From Dipteris shenzhenensis (lineage: Eukaryota > Polypodiophyta > Polypodiopsida > Gleicheniales): a stretch of 64,000 nucleotides of DNA. Below are positions 33,954 through 45,421 of this stretch, piece by piece. Within the stretch, counting starts at the first letter, position 1; each line of letters begins with the position of its first letter. The position numbers were made by a program, and so were the translations under genes. Where the stretch lies: NCBI GenBank assembly GCA_047967505.1, contig CM106540.1; one strand, given 5' to 3'. A model generated the notes under the pieces. The model did no database searches, was not told the origin of the DNA, and saw only the letters and a program-made list of their open reading frames with translations.

Positions 33954-35919
33954 CTAATTATAGCCTTTTCTTTTACAGCTTGACTTCCAGAGTGCTAATG
34001 CTCTATCATACGGAAAGCTACTAACATCATAAGAACAAGAGTATAATCTCAAGCTAAGATCTAAGTTATCATCTAGCTTATTACGAAGCTTATTCTTCAA
34101 GTAACCGAGAGTGCTAAAACACCTTTCATCCTCAACTGAGCCAAGAATAAAGGTTTGACATAAATTTGCAAGCTTGAAGTAGTCAGAAATGTTATCTTGT
34201 AGGAATGTATTGTGAGAGAGCTCGTTCCAAAGCCGAACCATCGAATCTTGCATTTGAACATTTTCCATTAAATTACTTTGCTGGTGCATGACTTCTCCAA
34301 AAAGGGAAGACTATGAATAAAGCTTTCCAAAATCCAACAAACCATTGTACTTTATATTGTCCATGTCAATGTCCCGTCCAAAGTGTTTTTTGAGAGCATC
34401 CAAATGATTCTTTAGACCTGCTTTGATACTTTCATAAGATCCATTGACCCAAAAATGTGGAAATATGATGGTAAATGCTTCCATTAGGTCATTTCATGGA
34501 AACCTACTTCTAATCTCATCTACCACTGCACTTGCAACTTCACTAAGGGCATTTTTCATTATTTGTACTTTCTTTAAAAAAGCCTCTTTTTTAATGTATT
34601 GTAGTCTTTTGTGTTGTTTGTTTTCTCTCGTCATCCAAAAAACCTGATTGTTTGCACGAAGGCAAACATATCCTTCCTGATCACATGTTAAAAGTGAGGA
34701 ATCCCCATCTAGGTCTATTAAACTTTTCCAATCTTTAAACAATTTCTCATCTTGAAAACTGGAGCTTCACTTCTTATCGTATGGTGTTGTTATACTCAAA
34801 TTAGTTAGTTTTATTTCCTTGACATATTCATTGATATAAATATCCTTCGATTGCAACATTTTACTCAACATATTCATTTTGTCTAAAAGTGGAGTAATTC
34901 CACACAATCCCAATATCAAATCTATGTTGATCAGTTTATGATACAAAATATCTGCCTTTTCAATCTCTTCTTCTGCCTCCATGTGCATTAAATAGACCAA
35001 AGTCTTGTATTCATCCCATAATCTTTTCACTGGCTGAACCAAAGATATCCATCTAGTATCCACATTCTTCAAAATCTTCCTCCCTTTTGTATCCAGTGCT
35101 TCTACAATAACTCTAAATTGATTGTATCTTTTTGGACTCTTGCAAAAGTAAGAGTAGCTTTTTTAAACCAACGTCTCGATTCGTTGTACTGATGGAAATG
35201 TGGACAACTTTGTAAGCTAGATTTGTGCGATGAGCCATACAATGTATCCCAACACAATAAGGAGCATATTTTATTTCTATTCGTACAGAGACACCATTCT
35301 GACAACCTTGCAAGACTGAAGCACCATCACATGCAAAACAAACAAGTTTCTTGACCATCTTAGACTCAATCACGCCTCCATACTCTTTTAAAGCTTGGAT
35401 CAAAACTTGCACTAAGTTATTAGCATTGGATTCTGAATTAAGTTTGTGTACATGTAAAAAATATGGTTTTCTGTTATTGTTTTCTACCACATACAAATGC
35501 ATTCCCAACCATGATGTAGTATCCACAGCTGTGTCCTCATTAATATCATTTGCAAATGTTGGGTTCCTTGCGCATGCTTCATTAAACCGAGCCAAGACAT
35601 TCCCAATGTTGCTCTCTACCCATAGCATAACATCAGTGTCCCATTTTGTGATCCCTACAAGGTGTTTCCTGTTAGGATCTAGTTCTACTTGACACCTTGT
35701 ATTCAAAACAACTTTGCTCTTTAGAGTATGCAATCTAGAAGTGCTTTCTATGGTCATCTCCATCTCCTTTGTACTCATGTTATTTATCTCTGCAAGAAGC
35801 TCATCTCGAAGGACCTGATTGACATACTTTCGTTGTCCTTTAGATAACTCAAAATCAATAGCCTTACGCTTAGATCCTTCCATCCCTAAACCATATGTAG
35901 GATCAAAACAAAAGAGCAT
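33954..35919 (-). pseudogene. hAT transposase relic B (ZMYM/DUF4371-like type)
   Basis: The first frame, 35113-35919, starts MEGSKRKAIDF and contains KWDTDVMLWVESNIGNVLAR, then KLVCFACDGASVLQGCQNGV with a likely catalytic Asp and CVGIHCMAHRTNLAYKVV, the CxxH motif of hAT enzymes. A frameshift leads to 34767-35072, with VDTRWISLVQPVKRLWDEYK (the TRW motif). Then 34494-34742 and, past stops, the frame 33954-34289 gives FILGSVEDERCFSTLGYLKN KLRNKLD, the C-terminal dimerisation domain. All parts of a full-length enzyme are present, but at least three breaks make it inactive. It is unlike hAT-A in motif detail, so it represents a second lineage. Confidence 0.85.
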
Positions 35920-36073
35920 TCAAAAATAGTTCTAAATCTAAGAAATGGAACAACTTTATCATAGCCCAACATACATGAAATTGGTATCAACTTATTAAGA
36001 AAAGAAGGATCACATCACATCATGCATACCAAACAATAATGCATATGCATATTCACAACATAAACTTTAAAAA

Positions 36074-37086
36074 AATAAATAAGCATATATTTCTACAGGT
36101 TGTCAGCTAGAACTAAGGAACTTGGTCCTAGGTCGTGGTGCCTCTTAGCCCCCTACCTTGTGAGCGTAGGAACCAGACACCACTTCCTGAACCAAGCCCT
36201 TCTTTCATGTTTGAAATCATAAAACTACACTACATAAAGCATGCCAAACCAATTTCAACTTACTCTATACAATCCACCAATAAATACATTAAAAAAGAAA
36301 GAGCACATCACAGACAATGATGCATATGCATATTCACAACAGAAACTTTTAAAAAATAAATAAGCATACATTTCTTCATCTTGTCAACTAGATCTAAGAA
36401 ACTTGGTCCTAGGTCGTGGTGCCTCTTAGACCCCTGCCTTGTGAGCGCAGGAACCAGACACCACTTCCTGAACCAAGCCCTTATTTCATGTTTGAAATCA
36501 TAATACTACACTACATAAAGAATGCCAAACCAATTTCAACTTACTCTATACAATGCACCAATAAATACATTTAAAAAAAAAGAGCACATCACAGATAATG
36601 ATGCATATGCATATTCACAATAGAAACTTTTAAAAAATAAATAAGCATATCTTTCTTCAGCTTGTCAACTAGATCTAAGAAATTTGGTCCTAGGTCATGG
36701 TGTCTCTTAGCCCCCTACCTTGTGAGCGTAGGAACTAGACACCACTTCCTAAACCAAGCCCTTATTTCATGTTTGAAATCATAATACTACACTACATAAA
36801 GAATGCGAAACCAATTTCAACTTACTCTATACAATGCACCAATAAATACATTAAAAAAAAAAGAGCACATCACAGACAATGATGCATATGCATATTCACA
36901 ATAGAAACTTTTAAAAAATAAATAAGCATACATTTCTTCAGCTTGTCAACTAGATCTAAGAAACTTGGTCCTTAAAGGTCATGGTGCCTCTGAGCCCCCT
37001 GCCTTGTGAGCGCAGGAACCAGACACCACTTCCTGAACCAAGCCCTTATTTCATGTTTGAAATCATAATACTACACTACACAAAGC
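36074..37086. repeat. 281-bp tandem repeat, 3.6 copies
   Basis: Copies start at 36074, 36355, 36636 and 36917, exactly 281 bases apart, each with AATAAATAAGCATA. Shared words include CTTGGTCCTAGGTC, CCTTGTGAGCG, CAGACACCACTTCCTGAACC and GATGCATATGCATATTCACA. The last copy is cut short at about 37086 where the palindrome array begins. The array lies about 150 bases upstream of the start of hAT relic B on the minus strand. Confidence 0.93.
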
Positions 37087-37098
37087 ATGTAGCTGACA

Positions 37099-37413
37099 TA
37101 CCTCGATCGAGGTATGCTGGACCGATGACTTGGCTGCATGTCGAATACGTCAATCGAGACGTGTGGCATCCGGCTGTTGCTGACATACCTCGATCGAGGT
37201 ATCATGGCAGGTCAATACCTCGATCGAGGTACATGTACCGATGAGTATGGGCATGTCAAAATACCTCGATCGAGGTATCATGGCATGTCTATACCTCGAC
37301 CGAGGTATGATGTGTATGTTGCATGTGAAATACCTCGATCGAGGTAGGAAAATCCTAAATTTTCTTATAAAAGGAGAGTGACCCCCCTCATTCTTCATAC
37401 CTCGATCGAGCTC
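37099..37413. repeat. Second array of the palindrome TACCTCGATCGAGGTA
   Basis: Copies lie at 37099-37114, 37186-37201, 37216-37231, 37262-37277, 37292-37307 (GACC variant) and 37331-37346, with decayed copies at 37146-37161 and 37398-37413. Two pairs are exactly 30 bases apart. The array is directly upstream of a TATA box (37366-37373) and of an ATG at 37491. The first array at 14848-15023 has the same relation to a start codon on the other strand. Confidence 0.9.
37366..37373 (+). promoter_or_regulatory. Possible TATA box
   Basis: TATAAAAG lies within TTTCTTATAAAAGGAGAG, about 20 bases after the last perfect palindrome and about 120 bases before the ATG at 37491. Confidence 0.45.
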
Positions 37414-37490
37414 CTCCTCATCAACTGATTTCGATTTTGTGGGAGGTCGACGGAATTGCGGCAGCGACGGAGAGCGACCGACGGACAACG

Positions 37491-37519
37491 ATGGAGATGG
37501 ATGGAGCGGGAGAGTCCAG
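37491..37519 (+). CDS. Possible short first exon
   Basis: ATGGAGATGGATGGAGCGGG and the following bases encode MEMDGAGES and end in a strong donor context (CCAG followed by GTAAGG). The GC-rich leader before it and the TATA box upstream support a transcription start. The putative intron begins with the AT-rich repeats of 37540-39340. No second exon can be assigned; the open remnant at 40570-40768 is one candidate. It could be a transposon promoter whose gene has been lost. Confidence 0.3.
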
Positions 37520-37539
37520 GTAAGGTTTTTTTTATGTAG

Positions 37540-39340
37540 CTTTTTTTTTTTGCTGAAATTTCTTTAAATTTTAGTTTATAGGAATAATTATAAAATATTT
37601 CTAAATTTTAAATGCATTTTAAAGTTTTTTTTTTTGAATTACGACATTTTTTATTTCATATGTGAAAATGTGAAAATTTTATTTTTTAAAATCATCTTTT
37701 AAAGAAAAGAGATTAAAGTTATTTTTTAAATTAGAGCTATTTTTATTTAAATTAAAAAACATTTAAATTTTAGTTTATAGGAATAATTATAAAATATTTC
37801 TAAATTTGAAATGCATTTTAAAGTTTTTCTAAATTATTTTTGGAATTACGTAGTTTTTTATATAAAATGTGAAAATGTAAATATTTTGTTTTTAAAATCA
37901 TCTTTAAAAAAAAAGAGATTAAATTTATCTTTTAAATGAGTGCTACTTTTATTTAAATAAAAAAATGTTTAAATTTTAGTTTACAGGAATAATTATAAAA
38001 TATTTCTAAATTTGAAATGCATTTTAAAGTTTTTTTAAATTATTTTTAGAATTACATAATTTTTTATTTAAAATGTAAAAATGTATATATTTTGTTTTTT
38101 GAAATCATCTTTTAAATAAAAGAGATCAAAGTTATCTTTTAAATTAGTGCTATTTTTATTTAAATAAAAAAACGTTTAAATTTTAGTTTATAGGAATAAT
38201 TATAAAATATTTCTAAATTTAAAATGCATTTTAAACTTTTTTTAAATTATTTTTGGAATTACGTAATTTGTTATTTAAAATGTGAAAATGTATATATTTT
38301 ATTTTTTGAAATCATCTTTTTAAAAAAAGAGATTAAAGATATTTTTTAAATTAGTGTTATTTTTATTTAAATAAAAAAATGTTTAAATTTTATTTTTAAA
38401 AATGATCTTTAAAAAAAAAAGAAAATAAGAGTTTAAGGTAGCTTTTATGTTATGTAAGTTATTTAAGTTAGTGAAGTTTTTAAAAAAGAGATTAAAGTTA
38501 TCTTTTAAAAAGAGATTAAAGAAATCACCTTTTAAAAAAAAGAGATTAAAGTTATCTTTTAAATTAGTGCTATTTTTATTTAAATAAAAAAACATTTAAA
38601 TTTTAGTTTACAGGAATAATCATAAAATATTTCTAAATTTGAAATGCATTTTAGAGTTTTTTAAAATTATTTTTGGAATTACATAATTTTTTATTTAAAA
38701 TGTGAAAATGTATATATTTTGTTTTTTGAAATCATCTTTTAAAAAAAAGAGATTAAAGATATTTTTTAAATTAGTGTTACTTTTATTTAAATAAAAAAAC
38801 GTTTAAATTTTATTTTTAAAAATGATCTTTAAAAAAAAAAGAAAATAAGAGTTTAAGGTAGCTTTTATGTTATGTAAGTTAGTGAAGTTTTTATTTAAAT
38901 GTCAAAAAGTATATAATTTGTTTTTTAAAATCATCTATTAAAAAAAATTTATAACTGAAGTTTATAAATTACTGAAGTTTTGAATTAAATATAACGTTTA
39001 AATTTTATTTTTAGAAATCATGTATTAAGAAAAAGAAAATAAGAGTTTAAAGGAGCTTTTAAATTATTTTAGTTTATAGGAATATGTAATAATATTTCAA
39101 AATTTCAAATGCATTTTAAAGTTTTTTAAATAATTTTTTTTTAATTACATAATTTTTTATTTAAAATGTCAAAATGTATATATTTTGTTTTCTAAATTCA
39201 TCTATTTAAAAAAAGAGAGATTAAAGTATGTTTTATGTTATTTTTGAAATTGGTGCTATTTTTATTTAAATAAAAAAACGTTTAAATTTTAGTCTTCAAA
39301 ATCATCTTTTAAAAAAAAAGAAAATAAGAGTTTAAGGTAG
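37540..39340. repeat. AT-rich tandem repeat, units of ~200-220 bp
   Basis: Units carry TTTAAATTTTAGTTTATAGG, AATAATTATAAAATATTTC, GAAATGCATTTTAAAG, GTGAAAATGTATATATTTTG and AAAAGAGATTAAAGTTAT. Unit starts lie near 37566, 37765, 37968, 38177 and 38597, after which longer composite units follow (AAAATAAGAGTTTAAGGTAG at 38425, 38845 and 39325). The strand bias (T-rich then A-rich halves) makes intermolecular pairing easy. The same repeat is found inverted at 62900-63505. Confidence 0.88.
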
Positions 39341-39432
39341 CGGTGTGCGTTTATCAATCTTTTTGTGGAATATTATAGATTATATAGTTGGTTAAGAGTT
39401 GTTTCATAATTTAGGTAGAGTAAGTAGGCTGT
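39341..39432 (+). repeat. Conserved edge of the AT-rich repeat element
   Basis: GGTGTGCGTTTATC followed by GTGGAATATTATAGATTATA, TAGTTGGTTAAGAGTTGTTT and CATAATTTAGGTAGAGTA occurs here and, inverted, at about 62915-62995. Similarity stops soon after. This common boundary shows that the AT repeats and the edge move together as one element. Confidence 0.8.
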
Positions 39433-40237
39433 ATAAAACACCACATGGGCATTATCCCCAAAACACCACACCACATGGGCAAAGACCCCAACACTAGAGT
39501 GGTTAGATGCATAAGCGTATGGCTAATTGGATCTTCTAAATGCATCAGCGCATGGAAAACACATACATAAATGATTGTCCAAAGGTCTCCTCTCTCCCCA
39601 GGCATGGGAACCAAGTGATGATCTATAGGAATGGCCACCAGTTGAGGTGGATTGCCCAACCAAAATAGATAATATTGAAAAGGCCTAATTATTTTCTCAA
39701 AGTTCTCGCTTTAAAAGGTCTGTAGTGTCAACCCGCTCTCTTTTTTAATGTGTAGTCTGAGAAATACTAGATGCGCCTTGCTTGTGTATTGTTCAAAGTA
39801 ATGTATTAGATATCCTTCTATCTCCTCCATATCTATTGCAAACCCAAGGCAGTAAAGCATTTAAAGAAGGTCTTATTAACCAAACCTCTCCACTATCTGT
39901 CCTTAGTATAGGGGCCATAAGTGGACAATGTGGTCCTTACACCACATGTGGAAAAGTTTCCAAAGAGCGAGAAAGGCATTTAAAAAAATACAATTCTCCT
40001 TATTTTGGAAAATAAGTTAATCAAGTATAATAATACTTGCCCCAACCATGTGTATTATCTTGGGGAATAAAATATAGAGATTCTCCTCAATACCATCTCT
40101 TAAACCTACAGTCTTGTCAGAATCTGTATAGTTATCAAGCACAGATCATAATGAGTCTTCTTACTAGGGTCCTCAAAGTACTGATAAATGCAAAGAAATA
40201 CAAGGGTTACCAAGAGTGTGTTGCATGTGTGTGTGTA

Positions 40238-40292
<55 letters not shown>

Positions 40293-40569
40293 CCACACAC
40301 AAAAAAAGTGTCTGTGTGCTTAGATTAAAAAGTCCCATCAATAATTGAGCCATACAGTTAATTCCATCAATTGGATAAAAAGTAAAAAAAGGGAAACATA
40401 TAAGGAAAAAATATTTGAGACATCTAAGTTTAAAAATGCAACAACTAGAGTTTGAAAACATTTTAATCAAAATTAAGAATTTTTAATAATATTGAGCCAC
40501 ATTTGGCCCATCTACCGGTAGGTGCATAGGATGATCCCAACGACATCCTACCTTATCTTCATCCTACCG
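39433..40569. other. Unassigned stretch with (TG)n(GA)n microsatellite
   Basis: At about 40227-40291 TG repeats pass directly into GA repeats. CTACCGGTAGGTGCATAGG occurs twice near 40512 and 40564. An open frame at 39782-40015 has no recognised motif. Confidence 0.45.
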
Positions 40570-40857
40570 GTAGGTGCATAGGCACGAGTATTTGCAAATG
40601 CACGACTATGGGAGCTGAGACGTGCATACATAGAGGAGGCGAGGGAGGCAAAGATGGCAGCGGTGGCTTGTGCAGCATGCCCTCCTCTTCATCAGGATGA
40701 GGCTGGCCCATCTCATGCAGGAGATGAGGCTAGCCCATCTAATCCGGCTTTGTGTGAGGGCACATAGCGGACGGTTGGGCAGCGGGTCATACAGGAGCCA
40801 CGTAAGAGGATGACTAGAGGATCATGTGTGGAGTTATCAGATTCTGATTTAGGATGA
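40570..40857 (+). pseudogene. Open remnant of unknown protein, C-terminal end
   Basis: One frame reads ARLWELRRAYIEEAREAKMA then CPPLHQDEAGPSHAGDEASP up to a TAG at 40766-40768 and continues past it as PRKRMTRGSCVELSDSDLG to a TGA. The duplicated pair HQDEAGPS/GDEASPS and the basic-acidic end look like the disordered tail of a transposon-related protein. No domain can be named. Confidence 0.35.
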
Positions 40858-41514
40858 TTGTTTAGGCTTCACACATTTCTTGTTTAGGGATGCACTTCTG
40901 CACGATGATGATGATGATGTACACATTCATTTTGGTACTTTCATGATATTGTTCTTACTTTTAGGATGTATGAGCATTTTCGTACTTTCATGATGTTCTT
41001 CACACTTTGTTTATCTCAGTTCATAGTTCGTTCAAATCTAACATAAATATTTAAAATTAGGAGTATGATTTTGAATTTCGAATATCTCAATTCACACATC
41101 TAATACATAAGGTATTTAAAAAGGAATGCCATGTGAAGTAATTGTAACTCTCTCTCTGTCTCTCTCTCTCTCTTTCTCGTGCTATGAACTTTATCATTTT
41201 GAATATCATATTGAGTTTCGTGTATATCAATGCTTGCAATTATTACACTTAACCTAAGAGCCGTGCGAAGTTTCATCCCCATGTGCATATTTAAAATTAA
41301 GAGTATGATTTTGAATTTCAGATATCTCAATTCACACATCTAATACATAAGGTATTTTAAAAATAATGTCGTGTGTCGTAATTGTAAACATTAAGCATTG
41401 AAAAGGTGCTTGCAAAAATGTACGCATTATACCTTCCACGTGGCGCATACCAAATCAGTTGGAGACCAAATCTTGCATGGATATACGTCTAGGGTTGCCT
41501 AAGAGCCGTGAGAA

Positions 41515-42080
41515 GTTTCATCCCCAACACAGTTTAGGATTTAGGGTTTAGGGTTTAGTCGTGCTAGTAGGGATTGTAAAAATGTACGCATTATACCTTC
41601 TATGTGGCGCAAACCAAATTAGTTGGAGACCAAATCTTGCATGGATGTACGTCTAGGGTAGCCTAAGAGCCGTGTGAAGTTTCATCCCCAACAGGGTTTA
41701 GGGTTTAGGGTTTAGGGTTTAGTCGTGCTAGTAGGGATTGTAAAAATGTATGCATTATACCTTCCACGTGGCGCATACCAAATCAGTTGGACACCAAATC
41801 TTGCATGGATGTACGTCTAGGGTAGCGTAAGAGCAGTGTGAAGTTTCATCCCCAACAGGGTTTAGGATTTAGGGTTTTAGGGTTTAGGGTTTAGGGTTTA
41901 GTCGTGCTAGTAGGGATTGTAAAAATGTATGCATTATACCTTCTACATGGCACAAACCAAATCAGTTGGAGACCAAATCTTGCGTGGATGTATGTCTAGG
42001 GTAGCCTAAGAGCCGTGTGAAGTTTCATCCCCAACAAGGTTTAGGGTTTAGGGTTTAGGATTTAGGGTTTAGGGTTTAGT
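41515..42080. repeat. Interstitial telomere-type repeats inside a ~164-bp tandem unit
   Basis: GTTTCATCCCCAACA marks copies at 41515, 41679, 41843 and 42022 (spacing 164, 164 and 179). In each, this is followed by two to five TTTAGGG units, then GTCGTGCTAGTAGGGATTG, GTGGCGCA-AACCAAAT and GATGTACGTCTAGGGTAGC. A partial unit without telomere motifs lies near 41245-41280. TTTAGGG is the usual plant telomere repeat. The longer spacing of the last unit is explained by extra TTTAGGG copies. Confidence 0.92.
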
Positions 42081-42159
42081 CCCTATGCTTGAAAAGCTTA
42101 TAGACAAACGTTCCTAAAGCTGGGGGTGACCCGCTATGTAGCATATCAGCCAGTCTGTT

Positions 42160-42476
42160 ATGTCCCTCGAGAAGAGAGAGAGAGGAGGGAGGGGAGGGAG
42201 CGGGGGTAGGGGGCATCGGGGTAGGGGGAGGTGGGAGGCAGGGGTAGGGGGAGTGGGGGTAGGGAGAGGGGGTGGTGGGAGGAGTGGAGAGAGGGGGGTT
42301 CCTGGCGGCCACGGCCGCCAGGGTGAGAGAGAGAGGAGGGAGAGAGAGAGGAGGGAGGGGAGGGAGAGAGAGAGCGAAGAGAGAGAGAGAGAGGGGGGGT
42401 CCTGGCGGCCGCAGCCACCAGGGTGAGAGAGAGAGGAGGGAGAGAGAGAGGAGGGAGGGGAGGGAGAGAGAGAGAG

Positions 42477-42517
<41 letters not shown>

Positions 42518-42671
42518 AGAGGGGTCCTGGCGACCGTGGCTGCCAGGGTGAGAGAGAGAGGAGGGAGAGAGAGAGGAGGGAGGGGACGGAGAGAGGGGGG
42601 TCCTAGCGGCCGCGGCTACAAGGGTGACAGGGAGGGGAGGGAGGGAGGTAGAGAGAGAGAGGAGGGAGGGG

Positions 42672-42710
<39 letters not shown>

Positions 42711-42929
42711 GGGGGTCTTGGCGGCCGCAGCCCCCAGTGTGAGAGGGAGGGAGGGAGGGGAGAGAGAGAGGGGAGGGAGGGGAGGGAGAGAGAGAGAGGA
42801 GGGGAGGGAGAGAGAGAGCGAGAGAGAAGAGAGAGAGGGGGGTTTTGCCAGCCGCAGCCCCCAGGGAGGGGAGGGAGGGGAGGGAGAGAGAGAGAGGAGG
42901 GACGGGAGGGAGCGAGCGAGAGAGAGAGA

Positions 42930-42983
<54 letters not shown>

Positions 42984-43334
42984 GTCCTGGCGACCGTGGC
43001 CCCAGGGTGAGAGGGAGGGGGAGGGAGGGGAGGGAGAGAGAGAGAGGAGGGAGGGGAGGGAGTGAAAGAGAGAGAGAGGGGGGTCATGGCAGCTGTCACC
43101 CCCGGTGAGAGGGAGGGGAGGGAGGGGAGGGAGAGAGAGAGGGGGGGTCCTGGCGGCCGCGGCCCCCAGGGTGAGAGGGAGGGGAGGGAGGGGAGGGAGA
43201 GAGAGAGAGGAGGATGAGAGGAGTGAGGAGAGGGAGGGGAGGGAGAGAGAGAGAGAGAGGGGGGTCCTTGCGGCCACGGCCCCAGGGTGAGAGGAGTGAG
43301 GAAAAGGGAGGGGAGAGAGAGAGAGGAGTGAGGG

Positions 43335-43374
<40 letters not shown>

Positions 43375-43450
43375 AGGGGAGGAGAGAGAGAGAAGGAAGA
43401 GAAAGAGAGAGGACTCCTGGGGGCCGCAGCCCCCACGGATGAGAGGAGAG
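42160..43450. repeat. Polypurine minisatellite with GC-palindrome cores
   Basis: About eleven units of 60-140 bases alternate a long GA/GGGA tract with a core close to GGTCCTGGCGGCCGCGGCC and CCCAGGGTGAGAG. Cores lie near 42298, 42402, 42526, 42600, 42716, 42844, 42986, 43085, 43148, 43263 and 43412. The plus strand is almost pure purine outside the cores, so long open frames on both strands (Ser/Leu/Pro on one, Arg/Glu/Gly on the other) are artefacts. Confidence 0.9.
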
Positions 43451-44223
43451 TTAGAGGAGTAAGGGAGGGAGAGGAGTGAGGGAGGGAGAGGTGTGAGAAG
43501 ACGTGATGGAGAGGGAAACACTAGTAGAGAGAGAAGAGAGATGAGAAGAATTTAGGGAGAGGGGAAGGTAAGCGACTAGAGAGAGAGGAGAGATGAGAAG
43601 ACTTGAGGGAGAGAGGAAGGTACACGACTAGAGGAAGGTTGGGAAGGTATGCAACTAGAGAGAGAGAGATATGCGACTAGAGAGGAAGCTCCATCCATAG
43701 AGAGGGAGCTCCATTAGAGAGAGAGAGAGCCCACTACATAGAGAAGAGGAGAGGAGTAGAGGGAGAGAGGTCGAATTCTTATAACTAAGAGTAGAACGCA
43801 AGAGCGACAAATAAGATTTGACTTACGAGAAGAATGAAGAGGGATGTACGAGAAGAAAGTATCAAGAAGAATGTTGAACACAAATTTGAATTCAAATTTC
43901 ACTCTCTTTTTTAAAAATTCAAATTTATTCGTGAGTGGGAGGAGTGGGCTAGCTTTTCTTATATATACTCTTCTTTCCATTCATTCATTCTCATTCTCTC
44001 CTCATTTCATTGAAGCAACAAGAGCGGGAGAGAAAGGATAAGTAGAACCTGAGCCTTACTTTTTACACTTTTTCCAGGTACTTGCGATTCTTTTTCTTTA
44101 CTCGCAATTCTACAATTCGTCTTGTAATTTTTTTCTTTACTTACAATTCTTTTTCACTTAGTTTCTTGTTAAAGTTTTGAGTTCTATTTCAATTAATTTC
44201 TTATTGAAATTTGTGTTCTAAAT
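43451..44223. other. GA-rich then AT-rich stretch
   Basis: To 43780 the strand is GA-rich with AGGAAGGTACACGACTAGAG-like words repeated about five times. From 43790 to 44223 it is AT-rich with TATATATACTC and CTTTACTTACAATTCTTTTT-like words. No gene is visible. Confidence 0.55.
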
Positions 44224-44318
44224 TTGAAAAGAGAGATAGAGAGAAAGAGAGAGCTAGAGAGAGTGAGAGAGAGAGAGCAGGAGATTAAGAGAGAAAAGAA
44301 AGGAGGGAGAGAAAGTAG

Positions 44319-44396
<78 letters not shown>

Positions 44397-44403
44397 GAGA
44401 GAG

Positions 44404-44456
<53 letters not shown>

Positions 44457-45192
44457 AGGAGAGAGAGAAAGAGAGAAAAGAGAAGAAGAGAGGGAGAGAG
44501 ATTAAGAGAGAGAAGAGGGGCGGAGGGAGAGAGAGAGAGAATGAAAACTCAAAGAGTAAAAAGAGAGAGAGAATGACTCTTGGCAGCCGCGGCAGCTAGA
44601 GGAGGGGTTTTTTTTTAGTAGGCATTACAATTCTTTTTAAATTAGTTTCTTATTTGAGTTTTTGAGTTCTATTTCAATTAGTTTCTTATTCAAATTTGAG
44701 TTTGTAAATTTGAGAAATGAGAGAGAATAGGGAGGGAGAGAAAGAGAGAGGAGAGAGGGAAAGAGAGAAATTAAGAGAGAAGAGGGGGCTCTTGGCGGCA
44801 GTGGCCGCCAAAGGGAGAGAGAGAATGAGAAATGAGAGAGGAGTAGGGAGGGAGACAAAGAGAGAGAGGAAAGAGGGAGAGAGAGAGAGAGAAGAGAGGC
44901 TCCTTAAATGAGAGAGAAGAGTAGGGAGGGAAAAGAGAGAGAGAGGAGAGAGGGAGAGAGAGATTAAGAGAGAAGAAGGGGTCTTCTGGTGGCCATGGCT
45001 GCTAGAGGGAGGGAGAGAGTAGGGAGGAGAGGGAGAGAGAGAGAGAGAAAAAATGAGAGAGAAGAGAAGGGAGACTGAGGGAGAGAGAAGGGAGAGAGAA
45101 GAGAAAGAGAGAGGAGAGAGAGAGGAGAGAGAGGAGAGAGAGAGAAAGAGAGAGAGGGAGAGAGAGGGAGAGAGAGAGAAGTTTAAGAGAAT
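44224..45192. repeat. GA-rich minisatellite, left side of copia copy 2
   Basis: Long (GA)n tracts carry cores like CTCTTGGCGGCAGTGGCCGC near 44578, 44788 and 44985. Blocks such as TTAGTTTCTTATTCAAATTTG recur. The same type of sequence resumes at 51108 on the far side of the copia element, so this was one array before the insertion. Confidence 0.85.
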
Positions 45193-45197
45193 GAAAC

Positions 45198-45368
45198 TGA
45201 GAGTGCTCTCAACGGAAGCAAGAACGGAAGAAGGAGAGAGAGAGACAGAGAGCCACACAAGTTTTGCTGGGTGCAGAACCACCCTAATCTTCTTTTTCAT
45301 TCATTTATATGTGTGTTTGAGTATTGTACATAACCGGGGTTAAGGCACAGTGACCTTTAACCCCCACA
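45198..45368 (-). repeat. 3' LTR of copia copy 2 (171 bp)
   Basis: It has the same borders as the 5' LTR and is preceded on the minus strand by the polypurine tract AAGTGGGAGGT. Confidence 0.94.
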
Positions 45369-45421
45369 ACCTCCCACTTAAAGGACAATGTGCCTTTAAG
45401 AGAGAACAACTAGTGAGCATA

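Noticed and set aside
40037-40348. Open frame through the (TG)n(GA)n microsatellite
   Set aside because: More than a third of the frame is microsatellite and the remainder has no recognisable protein features.
41515-42080. A chromosome end
   Set aside because: The TTTAGGG runs are short, embedded in a tandem unit and followed by 22 kb of other sequence.
42158-43521. Very long open frames in the GA minisatellite (Ser/Leu/Pro-rich on minus, Arg/Glu/Gly-rich on plus)
   Set aside because: They arise from the purine tracts, which lack stops in most frames; several overlap on both strands and none has a domain or a plausible start.
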